From positions 234,238-298,237 of the forward strand of contig DF239117.1 of the NCBI GenBank assembly GCA_000507305.1: 64,000 nt of DNA, written 5' to 3'. Positions 1 through 12,700 of this stretch are shown here, piece after piece. Source of the DNA: Breviolum minutum Mf 1.05b.01 (lineage: Eukaryota; Sar; Dinophyceae; Suessiales; Symbiodiniaceae). Positions within the stretch are counted from its first letter, which is position 1; every line of letters begins with the position of its first letter. The notes beneath the pieces are model-generated. The model was given only the letters and a program-made list of their open reading frames with translations. It did no database searches and was not told where the DNA came from. The position numbers and the translations under genes are program-made.

Positions 1-706
1 TGAAAATGATTTGGGAGATTGTCCATGTCTTGTTTCTTTCGATGCTAGCATTTGGAGGGATTGGTGTTGAGTGCATTTTTCATAGAGTCGTTCATGGGTG
101 ATTTCAAGTGTTCTTGCGGATAGATTGCAACATTCTTGCTTAAAGATTTCTTGCTGCCGATTGCTGGGTGTTTCCGAAGGTGCAGTTTTGCCTTTGGAAA
201 GCAGTTTGGTTCTGATGTTCTGAACGAGGTTTTAGTCACATTTGTAACTTTCTGAGTACAATCCTTTTGGGCCATTTTTTACAGAACTCCCATACTGAGT
301 GAGAAACTTCACGTTTGTGACGTTACTGACGAGATTGACGCCAGTTTTTGTTGAAGAACTGTTCATAGACGCCATCAATTTGTTGGTACATCCTGCAGCT
401 GTTGAAAGATTTCCACCTAATGATTGACCCTTATTCAGCATGATTCATATAGAGATGTTGAAGAAGTTTTCATTAGGTTGGTGAAGTATAGAGGATTAAT
501 CAACTAGTGAAAATCATAGTGCTATGGTGGCTGTTGTTACAGCTTACTGTCATCAACATTTATTGTGGGTGTAGTTTGGTAGTTTCACGATCATTATTAT
601 TCTGACTATCTCATCATGGCTATAATGAACCCTTCCTGCATTTTCCTGCATTTGCACCTCTCCCTGCTTTGCATCACAGAAAGAGAGTCCTTGTCACGCA
701 TATGCC
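1..706. other. Upstream flank, no gene assigned
   Basis: No exon, repeat family or RNA gene could be supported here. Two short minus-strand frames (45-441) are open, but they have no recognisable motif and no convincing splice sites. The stretch lies directly upstream of the first putative exon at 707 and may contain the promoter of the SET-domain gene. No TATA-like or other promoter element could be singled out. Confidence 0.4.
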
Positions 707-791
707 ATGTCCAAAGCATCAGTCGAAATAGATTGGGAGCGTATTTGGCAAGGCGAGGACCGGTGGAAGACAACCATCCAAGCTGGCTCGG
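707..791 (+). CDS. Putative first exon
   Basis: An ATG at 707 opens a 28-codon frame beginning MSKASVEIDWERIWQGED and ending at a strong GTAAGT donor at 792. Base composition is richer in GC than the surrounding DNA. No stop codon interrupts it. It could be the start of the SET-domain gene, since the next coding-like pieces lie on the same strand. The link is not proven. A possible next exon (about 1253-1300, after TTTCAG) reads in the matching phase but lacks a GT donor. Confidence 0.45.
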
Positions 792-3700
792 GTAAGTAGT
801 TCTTTTAATGTTCGTTATATAGGCTGATTGTACTACCCACTTATATACCGATCATAAATAAGCCACTATAAGAATTCCTATTGCCCTACCAAGATTACCA
901 AGAGAATGTCACCAAATGGGTTTGTTTTATTGCTCAGTTCATGGAAACGTGAAATGTTATGGGTGTACCCAGGAAATGATATTCCAGAAATGTCTTGTGT
1001 AGGATGAGCATCCTAAGAGTAGTGACCATGGAACAAAGGATGGGTTTAGTTTATGATCGTTTAAGAAAGGTGACCAGATATTACCGTCTTATGTGATGGG
1101 GGATTTCATCTTAAACCATCCAATATATGGCCTGGTGATTTGTTCAAAGATGACCAGCTAGTAATATGGTGAACTACCCTGAGTCATTTTCCTCTTGACC
1201 GGATATCCGAGAGTGCAACTCCAACTACCGATTCCAGTTGTTTCTGTTTCAGCCATCTACAGCCGAACTATGACACCAAGACAGATTCACTACATTCGGA
1301 TATGATAGACTCCATCTACATGGTCAGTGCTGAAAATATGTCAAGCTCCATTCAAACTTGGATATATATCTTATTCAACTCTCATCATCCCAGGACGTCA
1401 TTTTTGGGGCGTTTTGGCTTGGGTACCAGACACCTAATCCCACAAGAAATCGACAGCTGCTTTGAAGTTGCATTCCTCACCACTACGGAAGGGTGACGTG
1501 TTTTACCAGGGGAATTTGCAAATGAAGCGTCTAAACAAAAGAATGCCATGCAACAGAGTCCAGGTTACCAGAGTGCAGAGGTGATCTACTTACTTTTGAC
1601 TTCAAGTTTTTTGTGAGTGATTTTTATTGGAAGACCATTGAGAATACTTCACTATTCCATGGGGTAGTGCACCCCTTTGATTCCAAGGGGTTATTTTGAG
1701 CAAATGAAAATGAAACCATCATCAACACACATTGGTCTTTGGTACTTGCTGCCAGGCCCGCAAAAATGTTGAAATAATGAAGATCTTTTTGTATCTTTTT
1801 GTGAAATTCATGACTTTCAGTTCCCATTATATCTTAGGATATCTTAGGTATATATCCATTCAAAAGGATATAACTACTATATGGGGGTTTCCTAAAATGG
1901 TGTATATCCCCCAAAGCACCCCCATAGTTAATCATTTTTTCGTATGGTTTTGTTGGGGAAACCCACCGTTTTTTTCGGGAACACCCATATATTTACACAA
2001 TTTGCACCCCTGGGCGGTGGTTTCAAGTATTTTTTATGTTCATCCCTACCTGGGGAGATGATCCAATTTGAGGAGCATATTTTTCAGATGGGTTGGTTCA
2101 ACCACCAACTAGACCCCCATTTTTGTTCGAACCTTGCGAAAAAAGAAAAAAACTGCAAACGAACCGATTTTTTGTTTCGAAAAGGCGACTTCGGCGGAGC
2201 GCAGCAGTTCTTCCATGAATCCTTAGAGGTTGATAAGTGAGTCAAACTACCGTGGGGGCCGGTGATGGTTATGTTATCTTACTGGGGTCCTGCCGGTACT
2301 TAGGATCACTCGATTAGTTCACCCCAATTATAAGTAGGTTGTCTGTACATCCCCTAAATAGGTAAAATAACCCAACTTACTAACGATCGTTACTAAGTTC
2401 CATGGACACGTTATCTTCGGTTTATTTGTTGGGGACACATTTTGGAGGGTGATTGGTTTTTGGTTCAAGTAATTACCAAGTAATATGTTAAGATTTGGTG
2501 AAAATTAACCCATGGAATGAAGAAAAACAGTGAAGAGTTGAGTAACAATATCAAGGATGAATAGTTCAAGAGATTTGGAGGTGTGTGGCCAATGATCAAA
2601 TTCAACGAATTCCATGGCAGATGATCAGATGTTTGAGCCTACCAAACCGGGTTCCCTCATGTATTAAATGTGGTGTATGTAAGGGTAAACGTCCAAAATG
2701 GACTTAATTTGGGTTGATGAATTATTGTGGCTTGTATGCCCAGATATTGTGTGAATATACCACGGCCGTTTTTTTCAGAGAACTGTCGCTACCATAATTG
2801 AAAGTAGCTCGGATGTTCTTGTCATTGGCCAAGGGGGGTGACTCGCTGAGAGATTCGTTGTATTTTTTAGACACAACTACAACCCATTCCTTTTCAACAA
2901 AGTTGTTGGTTCACCCTCATCTCTTCGGAAATTAGGATCCATCTTGATAGCCTTTGTTGTTCATTTTCACCCCAAATGTGGGGAAGATTCCTATATTGAT
3001 TCACATTTTTCCATTCATGGATGCTTCCCCCACCTAGCTATGTGTTTTACAAAAACCCTGTTGGTTTTCCCATATGCCGCATTCTCCCAACACCAGTACC
3101 ATTTCGCCCAGGTGCAACATCTTCCCTTCTGCGGTCGTGGTGTTGTCACGGTGGCACCCTTGCACTGTGGCGAGCTCTTGGTCGCGGAACGCGCCTTGGA
3201 GGTCGGGATCCGTGGGTTGAAGCTAGGGCTTGCTGGCTGCTGGCCCCTTAGTAGGGATCGAGGGAGTGAAGCTATACACCCGGGAAATTTAAGAGTTTGG
3301 CCCATGAAAATAGGCCCAAACCTTCCCAGAAGGAAACCAAACTCGTCTTCCAAGCATCCATTTTCAGGGGCGAGCTGTTAAATTTCGGGGGGTGTATATA
3401 GTTATGATAGGGGATCCATTCCCTCATTCCTTACTAAGGGCCATTTTTGATGTTTTGTTGCTGTTTTTGTTTCCTCCTCCTTGGTCGACGATCTGATGAA
3501 GGAAAATTGTGGGAAAAAAAATCCTGCTTGGTGGTGATATGAGTATCCTTGATTTCTTTTCACGATATCTTTTTGTTAAAAGGATTGGTTGGAAAAAAAC
3601 AAGGAGTACCGAAACCGTACCACGGTGGTTTTCCGAAAAAAATCTTCTGGTGAGAAAACTTCATAAAACTTCCAGAATTTTCGGAGAAAATAGGAAATTT

Positions 3701-6700
3701 CCGAGCTGAGATGCAACATCAAGATGAAGACCTCAAGATTTTATGGTTTGATATGATTTAGGTCTACCCCCCACCCAGTAACAGTCACAAATGATGGTTT
3801 ATAGGGATTCCCTACTAAAACTGGAATATTCCTGGTGGTGACTGTTACTAATCTTTTGATGAGCCGGTACACTCAAGGGTTGAAGTCGCACCCGGTTAAG
3901 TAAGATGTTTGAATTAGTTGCGGAAGTATCACCCCAAAAGTCGCACCAAGACGCGTTTAGCTGCAGGTCCATGTTGAAATTGTGATATGCAACATGTTTG
4001 AACAGTAGTTGGCGTGAAATACCTATGGAAGAATGAAGAGAAACTTGTAAATATTCAGCACCGATTCAAGTAAAATGCTTGAGTTAGTTGCAAAGTAGTT
4101 CAAATCCAAAACTCTGACGAAGTCGCGGTTAGTTGGGGTTCCATGTTGAAATTATGATATTGAACGTGTTCGCAGAAGGGTCTGCTGGAAGCATCTTTGT
4201 AAAGCACTTGCAGTGATACATTCGTGTTCTGTTCTTATCGCTGGTGATGTGAGATGATGTGATGTGAGGGTCTCCTTCGGACCTCGTTCGGACCTCGTTC
4301 GCACCTCGTTCCGAACCTCGTTCGGGCCTCGTTCCAAGAACGGTTTTTGAAGGAACTTGGACATCTGAATGCTTGGTGCTGCTACTGGTCTGGTGCTTGG
4401 TGCTGGTGCTGCTGCTGCTGCTGCTGGGTGCTGCTCCTGCTGGTGCTACCGCTGGTGTTATACTGGGGTCTCTCGCGCAAGGCGCTTTGTAGCCAGCGTT
4501 CCATGACGATCTGAAAAGAAGTGCAAGTTTTGTGCAGCTTTTTTCCATGTTGTAAAAGCAGCGTTCCATGCTGTTCTATGATGCAATCGCACCTGAATTA
4601 TGATGAAATTTGTACCTCGTTCGAGGTGGGTGTGACTTGTGTTCCATTGTGTTTGTACTTCCCTATTTTTCTGTAGTTGGAGCATTTTGCGGTTTTGAAC
4701 GGCGTTCCATGCTGTGGGTGTGACTTTTTTTGGCCCTGGGCGGGCGGAGTTCCATGGGGCAAAGGTGCCCGGGAAGATTGTTGGTGTGACTACGACCGTT
4801 CAGTGTATCCAACCCAATTCCTTTTGTCATTTCCTGTGTGAGTCGGAGATGGGGTGAGAGTTGGTTGGGTGCGTGCAAGTCCTACGGTTGAAGATGTTGT
4901 ACGTGAAGTACTTCCGCATTCGAAGAGTGAACATTTTCAGACTCTTGGGATCACCAACCAAGATGTACGATTTGACCATGTGATTCCCGGGGACAAGGTG
5001 ATTGTCAAGTTCACCCCCACACAATCGAAGATTTGCATCCAAATTGCCAATAGAGATTTGTGGAATACATCAGTTGATGTGACGACTCAAATTTTTGAAG
5101 TTGTTGCACGGTTGGCATTCGATTTGGAAGTTAGTCCCTCTGACATCATCATGAGTTGGAAGGGCAGGAAAGTCCATGATCATGAATATTTCCTTGCATT
5201 CTCAGATTTGCTCTTTCAAGCCTTCTGGCAACCTCGAGTCCACATGGTCCCACGATGTGTTCTTGAGGTTTTTGAAGAAAAGGTATCTGAAGATTCCATG
5301 AGTATGGGGCTGCTTGTTCACAATGATTGTCGTGTTGTGGCAGTGCATCCTTTGTGGCGTACAATTCGGACCTCAATGATACCATGTCAATCTACTGTGG
5401 CTGGGGTTGTTGAAATCCTTTTCCCAGATATCATTCGTGACGCCAACCCTGTGGGCTTTGCAAAGGGTCGTCACATTCCTGGGGAAGCATTGATTGATGA
5501 TTTTCTCAAACTGGGAAGGATTGAGATTGACTTTCAGGCCAAAAAACCTTTACCAGTTTACATCCTTGAATTTGGTGAAGTTGCGAATCTATATGCGATT
5601 GATGAACATTTTGAAGCCAAGGGTCAAGGCCAAAGGTTGGTGTCAAGATGGATTAGGTCCCCTTTCAAGTCTAGACCAGTCCACTACAAACTTCCTGCAA
5701 GTATGACTTTGGCTGAATGTGGTGCGTCTTTCTTGGCCAATTGCGAAGGAAATCGGACCATTTTATGCCTTTCGAATGGTATTTCTATCAACCCAATGAT
5801 GGAGTGTCAACATACCACACATGATGAAACAATCACCTTCCGAATTTGTGCTCTTCCAGGCGGAGCCAAACATGAAGATGTGAAAAGGATGTTATCGGAA
5901 GTCCTGACGAACACAGGGGTTCCTGATTCAGATGTTGTTGCAAGAGTCAATGCAGTCTTGGCCAAAATTGATCCGGTTGAGTGCAAGATGGCATTACAAG
6001 CGGATGATTTTTGGGACAAGCTGAAGGGCCTTGCCAACAAGAACAAAGTCAGATTAATCACGCATGCTGAGTTGAAAGCTTTCCAGAAAAGTGCTCGTTC
6101 CAAATCGGTAGAGGACAAAGGCCAGAACCAGAAAGCACATCCGTCCAAGGAAAAGCTTCAATCTCCATATCAAAGCCAGATTGATCTCAATACCATCAAG
6201 GTTGACCTTTCTCATTTCCGTTGTGAAGGACGACAGGTCCCTTCGATTTCCATTGGTGAATTCGGTGTTGATAAGCATGGCATTTGTGTGATGAGTAACC
6301 AGCAGGCTGAGAAGTACACTACTGACAGTTTGATGTCTGTTGGTGGATTGGCTATTCTTGCTGTGGGGTACCCGGCCATCAGAGGGCATACCCTTTTGCA
6401 CATTCCAGCCACCAAGATAAACGGGAATGCACTTGTCATTCCAGCAACATTGATCAACTGTGGGGAACAGCACATTGAATATGTTTCACAGGTGAAGGAT
6501 ATCAAATTGAGTGAAACCAAGTCATCGGTTTTGGAATTTGTCATCGACAAGGCCACCACGAAGGATTGGAATTTGACTCAATCTACCTTGCATCATTTGG
6601 GGTCACTGTTTCCTGAATTGAGAGATGGAAAGGTGCTCAATACATGGTCAGTGAAGTCATTTGACGAGAATAGGAAGCCTTGTCCACATCCTAAGGCTGC

Positions 6701-9700
6701 CTATACACATGGTTTTATGCGAATCACTGATGATGTTCTGGAATCAGCATTGGCTAGGAGTGGTAAGGGGGGTGCCTTTCTTACTGTCAAGGATGAGAGT
6801 AAGAAGTTTGACCCTCGTTTTGCCACTGTTCCCTTGAGCCCGTGTTCCATTGAAGATGCAAATGCACAAGCAGCGAAGTGTCGTTTTGCTCTTGGTGTTG
6901 TCAAGTTGCGTCAAGGTTTTGCTATTCGTTGTAGGAAGGAAAATTTGCAAGAAACACGTCAGTTTGTCAATCCAGATGGTTTGTATGTCACTGCCGGCCA
7001 AATTGGTAGTGAAGATAAGCTATGGATATTGACACGTTTGAGTGTTTCCACAACCCATGATGCCTTGTCCAAAGGGCTGCAGTCGTTAGGTTGGGATGCC
7101 AGAGCTGTTCGTCAAACTAGCTCGCAATCATGGATCATTGCTTCCAAGGATGACCCACCCATGCGACATGTCCGTTTCAATGGCCAGGTTGCTACCATTA
7201 CACCCAAAGCTCCCTTGCATACCATGAGTGAGGATGTTGTGTGCAGTGTGACACCTATCAGCGAAGATGCCATGAGTGACACGTCCACGACCGTTAGTGG
7301 AGGTGCCCCGGTTGTTGTAGGATCAAGAATTGAAGACCTCAGAAAGGAACTTCAAGAACAAATGGACAAACGATTGGAGGAGACCAAGATTCATCTTCAA
7401 CGTGTTGAATTGAAAATCCAGCAAAATGATGAGTCCATGGAGTCATTCAAGAAAACCACCGAGACTGAACTTCATGGAATAAGATTGGAACAGACCAATA
7501 TTGCAAATACCGTGCAATCAAATTCAGCAGCCATTCTTTCTGAAATGGCCACGATGCTTAGGAACATGCAGAAAGAATCCGAACACAGCATGCAGGCATT
7601 GCATGCACATTTTGACAAAGTTGTGGCAGGAAAGCATGCTGACGAGGCTGAAATCAAACGCCCCAGGCAAGTTTGACGGTCATGCAGTTTAGGAGAACAT
7701 TTTGTCGATGCCCCATTGCAACGTTTTCATCCCAACATTGGTGAGAAGTTTTCCTTTTTTACCAAGAAGATGTTTGTCCTTAGGTTTTGGATTGCTTTTT
7801 GTTGCCAGATGTGTTGGAAGACGTTGCTTTGTCACAAGTACTCTTTTGTAGACCAAGTCAGAACAGAAGAGAGTAAGTGCCGAAATAGTACTATATACGA
7901 TGAGCTTGATCAACATAATTCATTTGCAAATCCCAATGCAGAAAGATGGTATAGCTGGAAACCTTCATCTGAATTCGAGTACAGGGATGTCGGTACACAG
8001 CTGCTATGCCTGCGGCCTCAGGTTTCTTCTCTTGAAGCCAAGGATCCAACATTGGAATGTATCATGATGAATTTACATGAGAATTTTCATTTTCAACAGG
8101 CCCTGGGTAAGATCTTGCCCACCTTCCTTTGTGATAGAGTTCTGGAAGTGTTTCATGCTCTGGTTTTCTGGTTTTTTTGGTGCCAAGAGAGCCATTTTTG
8201 GGGTAAGGCTTTTCTTAATTTTATTCCGAACTATACTTTAGTTCGTCGATGGATGCATCATTTATTGAACTGTGTTGCCATTTTTCGCAACATCGCAATT
8301 TATGCTTTAATTTACGTCCACTGGCGTATGCAGAGTGCAACTCACGAACCGGGTCGAACATCCGATGCAAAAAGTGAGGGCGTTTGTAGGGGAAGGAGAG
8401 GATCGCTTTTCCAACCCATAAAATTCCATATGTATTATTCTATTCATTGCCTTTGTCAAGACCTGCACATCCTTGGACAATGAAATTTTGCATTTTCCAG
8501 TCATTACCTTGTTCTCGTAAACAGGCTTTACAGACAAGAGTCGATTATCAGGATGTCTTGATTCGCCAGATTCTTGAGGAGTGGTGGGATGAGAGGTTTA
8601 GAGGCCTCTCAAAAAACCTCCAACGAATTAGGAAATATGTTGAGGGTCCAGTGGATCAGTTTTTTTGGCCGAAAACGTGCCCCAAACGGAGCCCACGGAA
8701 CCTTATAGATGAGAGGAGTTGTACAAGTTGCTGTACTACCATCACATCCGATATGAAAGATTTTGGGACTTGTAAAGAATATATTACCTCTAATATTTGT
8801 CTCCCTTGTTATATACTCACATGTGAGCTGCCTTTTCATGAAGAATTTCGTCGTATTGGGGAGGCAAAGAATCCAGGACCTGCTGTGATTGAACGGAAGG
8901 TTTTGAATTTATTCCATTGCAACCCCACACAACTATATAACAGAGAAGATGACATTAAGAGCTTGGGTGATGGCATTATCATGTTTTCGGAAACCAGTGC
9001 CACTCAGAAAACTCAAGCAATCATGCAAAAAAGATTCAAAGATGGGAGTTTTAATGTTAGGTGGTCACCACCAGTTGAGCCTTATCCCCAGAGTGTATCG
9101 AAGCTGAGAGGAATCGCAGGTGGTACGGCAATTGTAGCTTCCTATCCGATTACACCGGTGCTAAATCCCTTACCTTCTGACATTTCCAGTAATGATAGGT
9201 ATGCTGAGTGCTTTGTTCAATACGCACCAGGACAAAATTTATATGCAATCGCGGTGTACGGTCCAACCATGGGACCAAGATATCATAATCCTGATGACAT
9301 CCGAAATCGAATTATCAATGTTGCTGCCCAGAGAGCGATACAACATGTTGGACCATCGTGCATTGTGAGTGATTTCAATGTCCCTCTCAGTCAGGTTCAA
9401 GCATGGGGTGCCTTGAAACAAAAAGGGTGGGTAGATGCGGCACAACTCTCAATGTGTCTTAATGGACATGAGGAAGAAATGACGTGTGATGGCAAAACTA
9501 GGCATAGTTTCATTTTTATTTTGTCCTAAGCTTGCTAGACACCTCGTACAATGTCGCACCACCAAACACAATATGTTTAGTGCACATCCAGTTTTGAAAG
9601 CCCAGATTAACCTTGTCAACTTGCGAACACCTTCTTTGGTGTGGCAACTTCCAAGTAGTTTTGACAAGCACATGCATGATTCGATGCTTGCAGCAAGTGC

Positions 9701-12700
9701 GGGAGAGAAATTTTTGGAAAGTAACCACCATCTTTTCCAAAGAGATCTATACCTAAAAGATGTTACCAAATTTGCCAAACGTTGGACGCACATGGCTGAA
9801 GCATGCCTTGCTTCATCGGTCGTCGACGCTACTGGTAACTTGATCCAGGTTAAACAGGGGTTTATGGGAAGGACTGATAAGAAGTTTTTTGTATCAAAAA
9901 TGCCAGCCAACCCCAAAATTAAGAAAGCGAGGGATGATCACCACAATCCTGAAATTGACCATGGCCCAATTGAGTTGCGTAGATATCTCAAGCAGCTTCA
10001 CAGATTACAAAGTTATAGATCCCAAGTCAGCTCAAGGAATTTGACTGAAAGGGCAACCCTGCAGAATCAAACACTTTGGGACAAAATCATTAATGCTAAA
10101 GGTTTTGCTGTATCGTTCAAAAATTGGATTTTTCACCACTACAATCTTTGTGTTCCATTGATGTGCCCTGATATCGAATATACACGTGGACTGGTGAAAT
10201 GCTATTCCGAATGGTATAGTAAATATGAACAATCAATCAAATTTTCCTTGATGAACTCCAGACGAATTGACATCTTGGATGATCTTAAGAGAGGGGGTGC
10301 ACTTGCATATCAAGAGGTGAAAGGTGAAACATTGCCACCCTTGACACATGTAATCTCCAGGAAAAAGATTCCAATAATCAAGAATGCATGGAAAAAGGAC
10401 GGTACCTGCATGTTGAAATACCGTGGAGATCACGCATTGGACATTAATTACCCCATTATATTCCAGAACCAGTCCAGGAAAATTTCGGGGGTTACCAATA
10501 ACACCATTTTCCTACATGAGCCGGTAAAGTTACGCAGTAATGACTTCATTGCCATTCAAGAGATCCCTACGGCTGAACCACGGGGTATGCATGATGCTTT
10601 GAATGAAACATGGAATCAATACTTCCAAAGAGACCCACATAACGATGACCCTTTGAATTGGGAAGATGCTGTCCCTTTTTTAAATGCGGTCCACTCATGC
10701 CAGACCATGGACCATAAGCCTATCACTGCTAATATGCTGCAAGAGGCTATCCAAACAACCAAAATTAAGAGTGCTCGTGGTGTTGACGGATTTTCAACAT
10801 TAGACCTAAGGAAGTTGCCGTGGTCTGCATGGGATGTTTTAGCACATTTGCTCAATCATATTGAAGCTGGGAACCTTTGGCCGGATTGTTGGATGACAGC
10901 TAAAACGCTTTGCCTCCCAAAATCTATGGATAGTGCTTCCCCACTCGCAATCAGACCGGTCACCATTTTATCCAAGATTTACAGACTGTGGGCTAGAATA
11001 AGAGGGCAGGACATCGCAAAACACCTTGCGAGTCAGGTTCCCCCAACAATTGGTGGCCCCTGTAAAGGCATTTCCTCGGACATAATTGCCATGTTCTCGT
11101 CGGAACTCATGGAGGAACACATCCTTACCAACCAAAAGCTCTGTGGAGCAGTAATTGATATTGTCAAGTGTTATAATGGAATCCCAAGAATTCCCCTACG
11201 TAATTTGCTTTGTCGTCTCGGGGTTTGCCAAGAATATATCCATGCATTCATGCAGATGCTTGAACAAATGCAACGTAGATTTGAAATTGCTGGACATGTA
11301 GGCCCCCCTACATATACCACCACTGGCATTGTGGAAGGGTGTGGGGTAGCAGTTGCATGCATGCTTGCTGTGGCAATATTATGTTATAAAACGATTGAAC
11401 AAAATACCCCCCATTGCACCACAATCATGTTTGCAGACAATTGGGCTCTGTTTGACGATTCGCCACAGGGGTTACTCCAAGGGTTAAACTGTATTGTTGA
11501 GTTGCTTAGGACTTTGAAGATGGAATTATCAACCCAGAAAAGTTGGTTATGGGCGCTTACACATTCCCATAGGGTAGCCTTGAAAGAGTATAAGATCAAT
11601 GACGAAAATATCCCAGTTGTTTTGCATGCCAAGGACTTGGGGGTTGACCAAAATTATTCGAAAAGGAGATATAAACCAACAACCCATGCGAAATGGGAAA
11701 AAGTTTCTTCTAAATTGAAGGTAATCAAAAAAACCAAGCTCCCCCGCAATGTTAAGAAAAGACTTGCAGTTGGAGCTGGATTATCAATCAAAACATATGG
11801 TGTTGCGTGTGCTTTAGCATCCAAGGATGATTATCGAAGCATGAGACCGCGTGTGGCTGCAGCTGCACTTCGAAGTGGAGCTGGTGTCAGCTCATGGTTG
11901 GCATGTAATGCATATGACACCCGGCTTGATCCGTTATTCCGGGACACCATTGATGCCATCAATGCATGGAGAAGATACATCAAGATTTTCCCTTATAGAC
12001 TCAAAGCCATACATAATTCCATGGTTTCACATGGTAGTAGGAAGGGCCCAGGGCCCTTGGCTAGATTAACTGGAATCCTTAAGGACATTTCGTGGGTCCC
12101 TGTCGCTAATAAAACTGGGTTTCTCACCAACGGTACCATCCACTTGGATTGGACGACCACACCTATGAAAACCATAAAGACGGTGTTATTACAAGGTTGG
12201 TCTGAGATGGTTGCAAACCAGTGTAACCATAGAAAGTTTTTCGATATTGACTCTATTGATATTCCCCTTACTCAAAAAATTTACCACAAGCAGGGATACA
12301 AAGAACAAGCCTTGCTTGATCAGGTTATCACGGGTAAATCGTTCACCATAGATGAGCTGAGATATTACAATTCCAACCAGCATGCAGCATGTCATTTGTG
12401 TGGCTGTAGTGACTCTAGACACCATAGACTCTTCCAATGCAGTAGCGCTAGACATATTAGAAACAAATATAGCACCAGTGTACAGTTTGCTAGGAAGCAG
12501 AATAAAGCCTGGTGGTATCACTGTCTCATGCCTTGGCCTAAGGAAGTGACAAAGCATTGGAATTTCCTTTCCACTGTTGAGATTATATTTTCATTACCTG
12601 AGCACACCTTGCAAAGAAAACATGTTTTCACGGATGGTACGGCCTTTTTTGGAGACCATAGGTATTATACAATTTCAGCAGCAGCCGTACTTGAGTGCGA

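Larger units (their letters stand above)
3850..4840 (+). promoter_or_regulatory. LINE 5' untranslated region with internal repeats
   Basis: No long frame is open here. The region contains two diverged ~170-base tandem units, a short-period GACCTCGTTCG array, a CTG-rich run (about 4375-4450) and several copies of GCGTTCCATG (4495, 4560 and 4702 areas). Full-length LINEs commonly carry their internal promoter in such 5' repeats, so this is the likely promoter. That role is inference. Confidence 0.55.

Noticed and set aside
4129..4569. Minus-strand serine-rich frame in the LINE 5' region
   Set aside because: Translation of CTG-rich and GACCTCGTTCG repeats antisense to the LINE.
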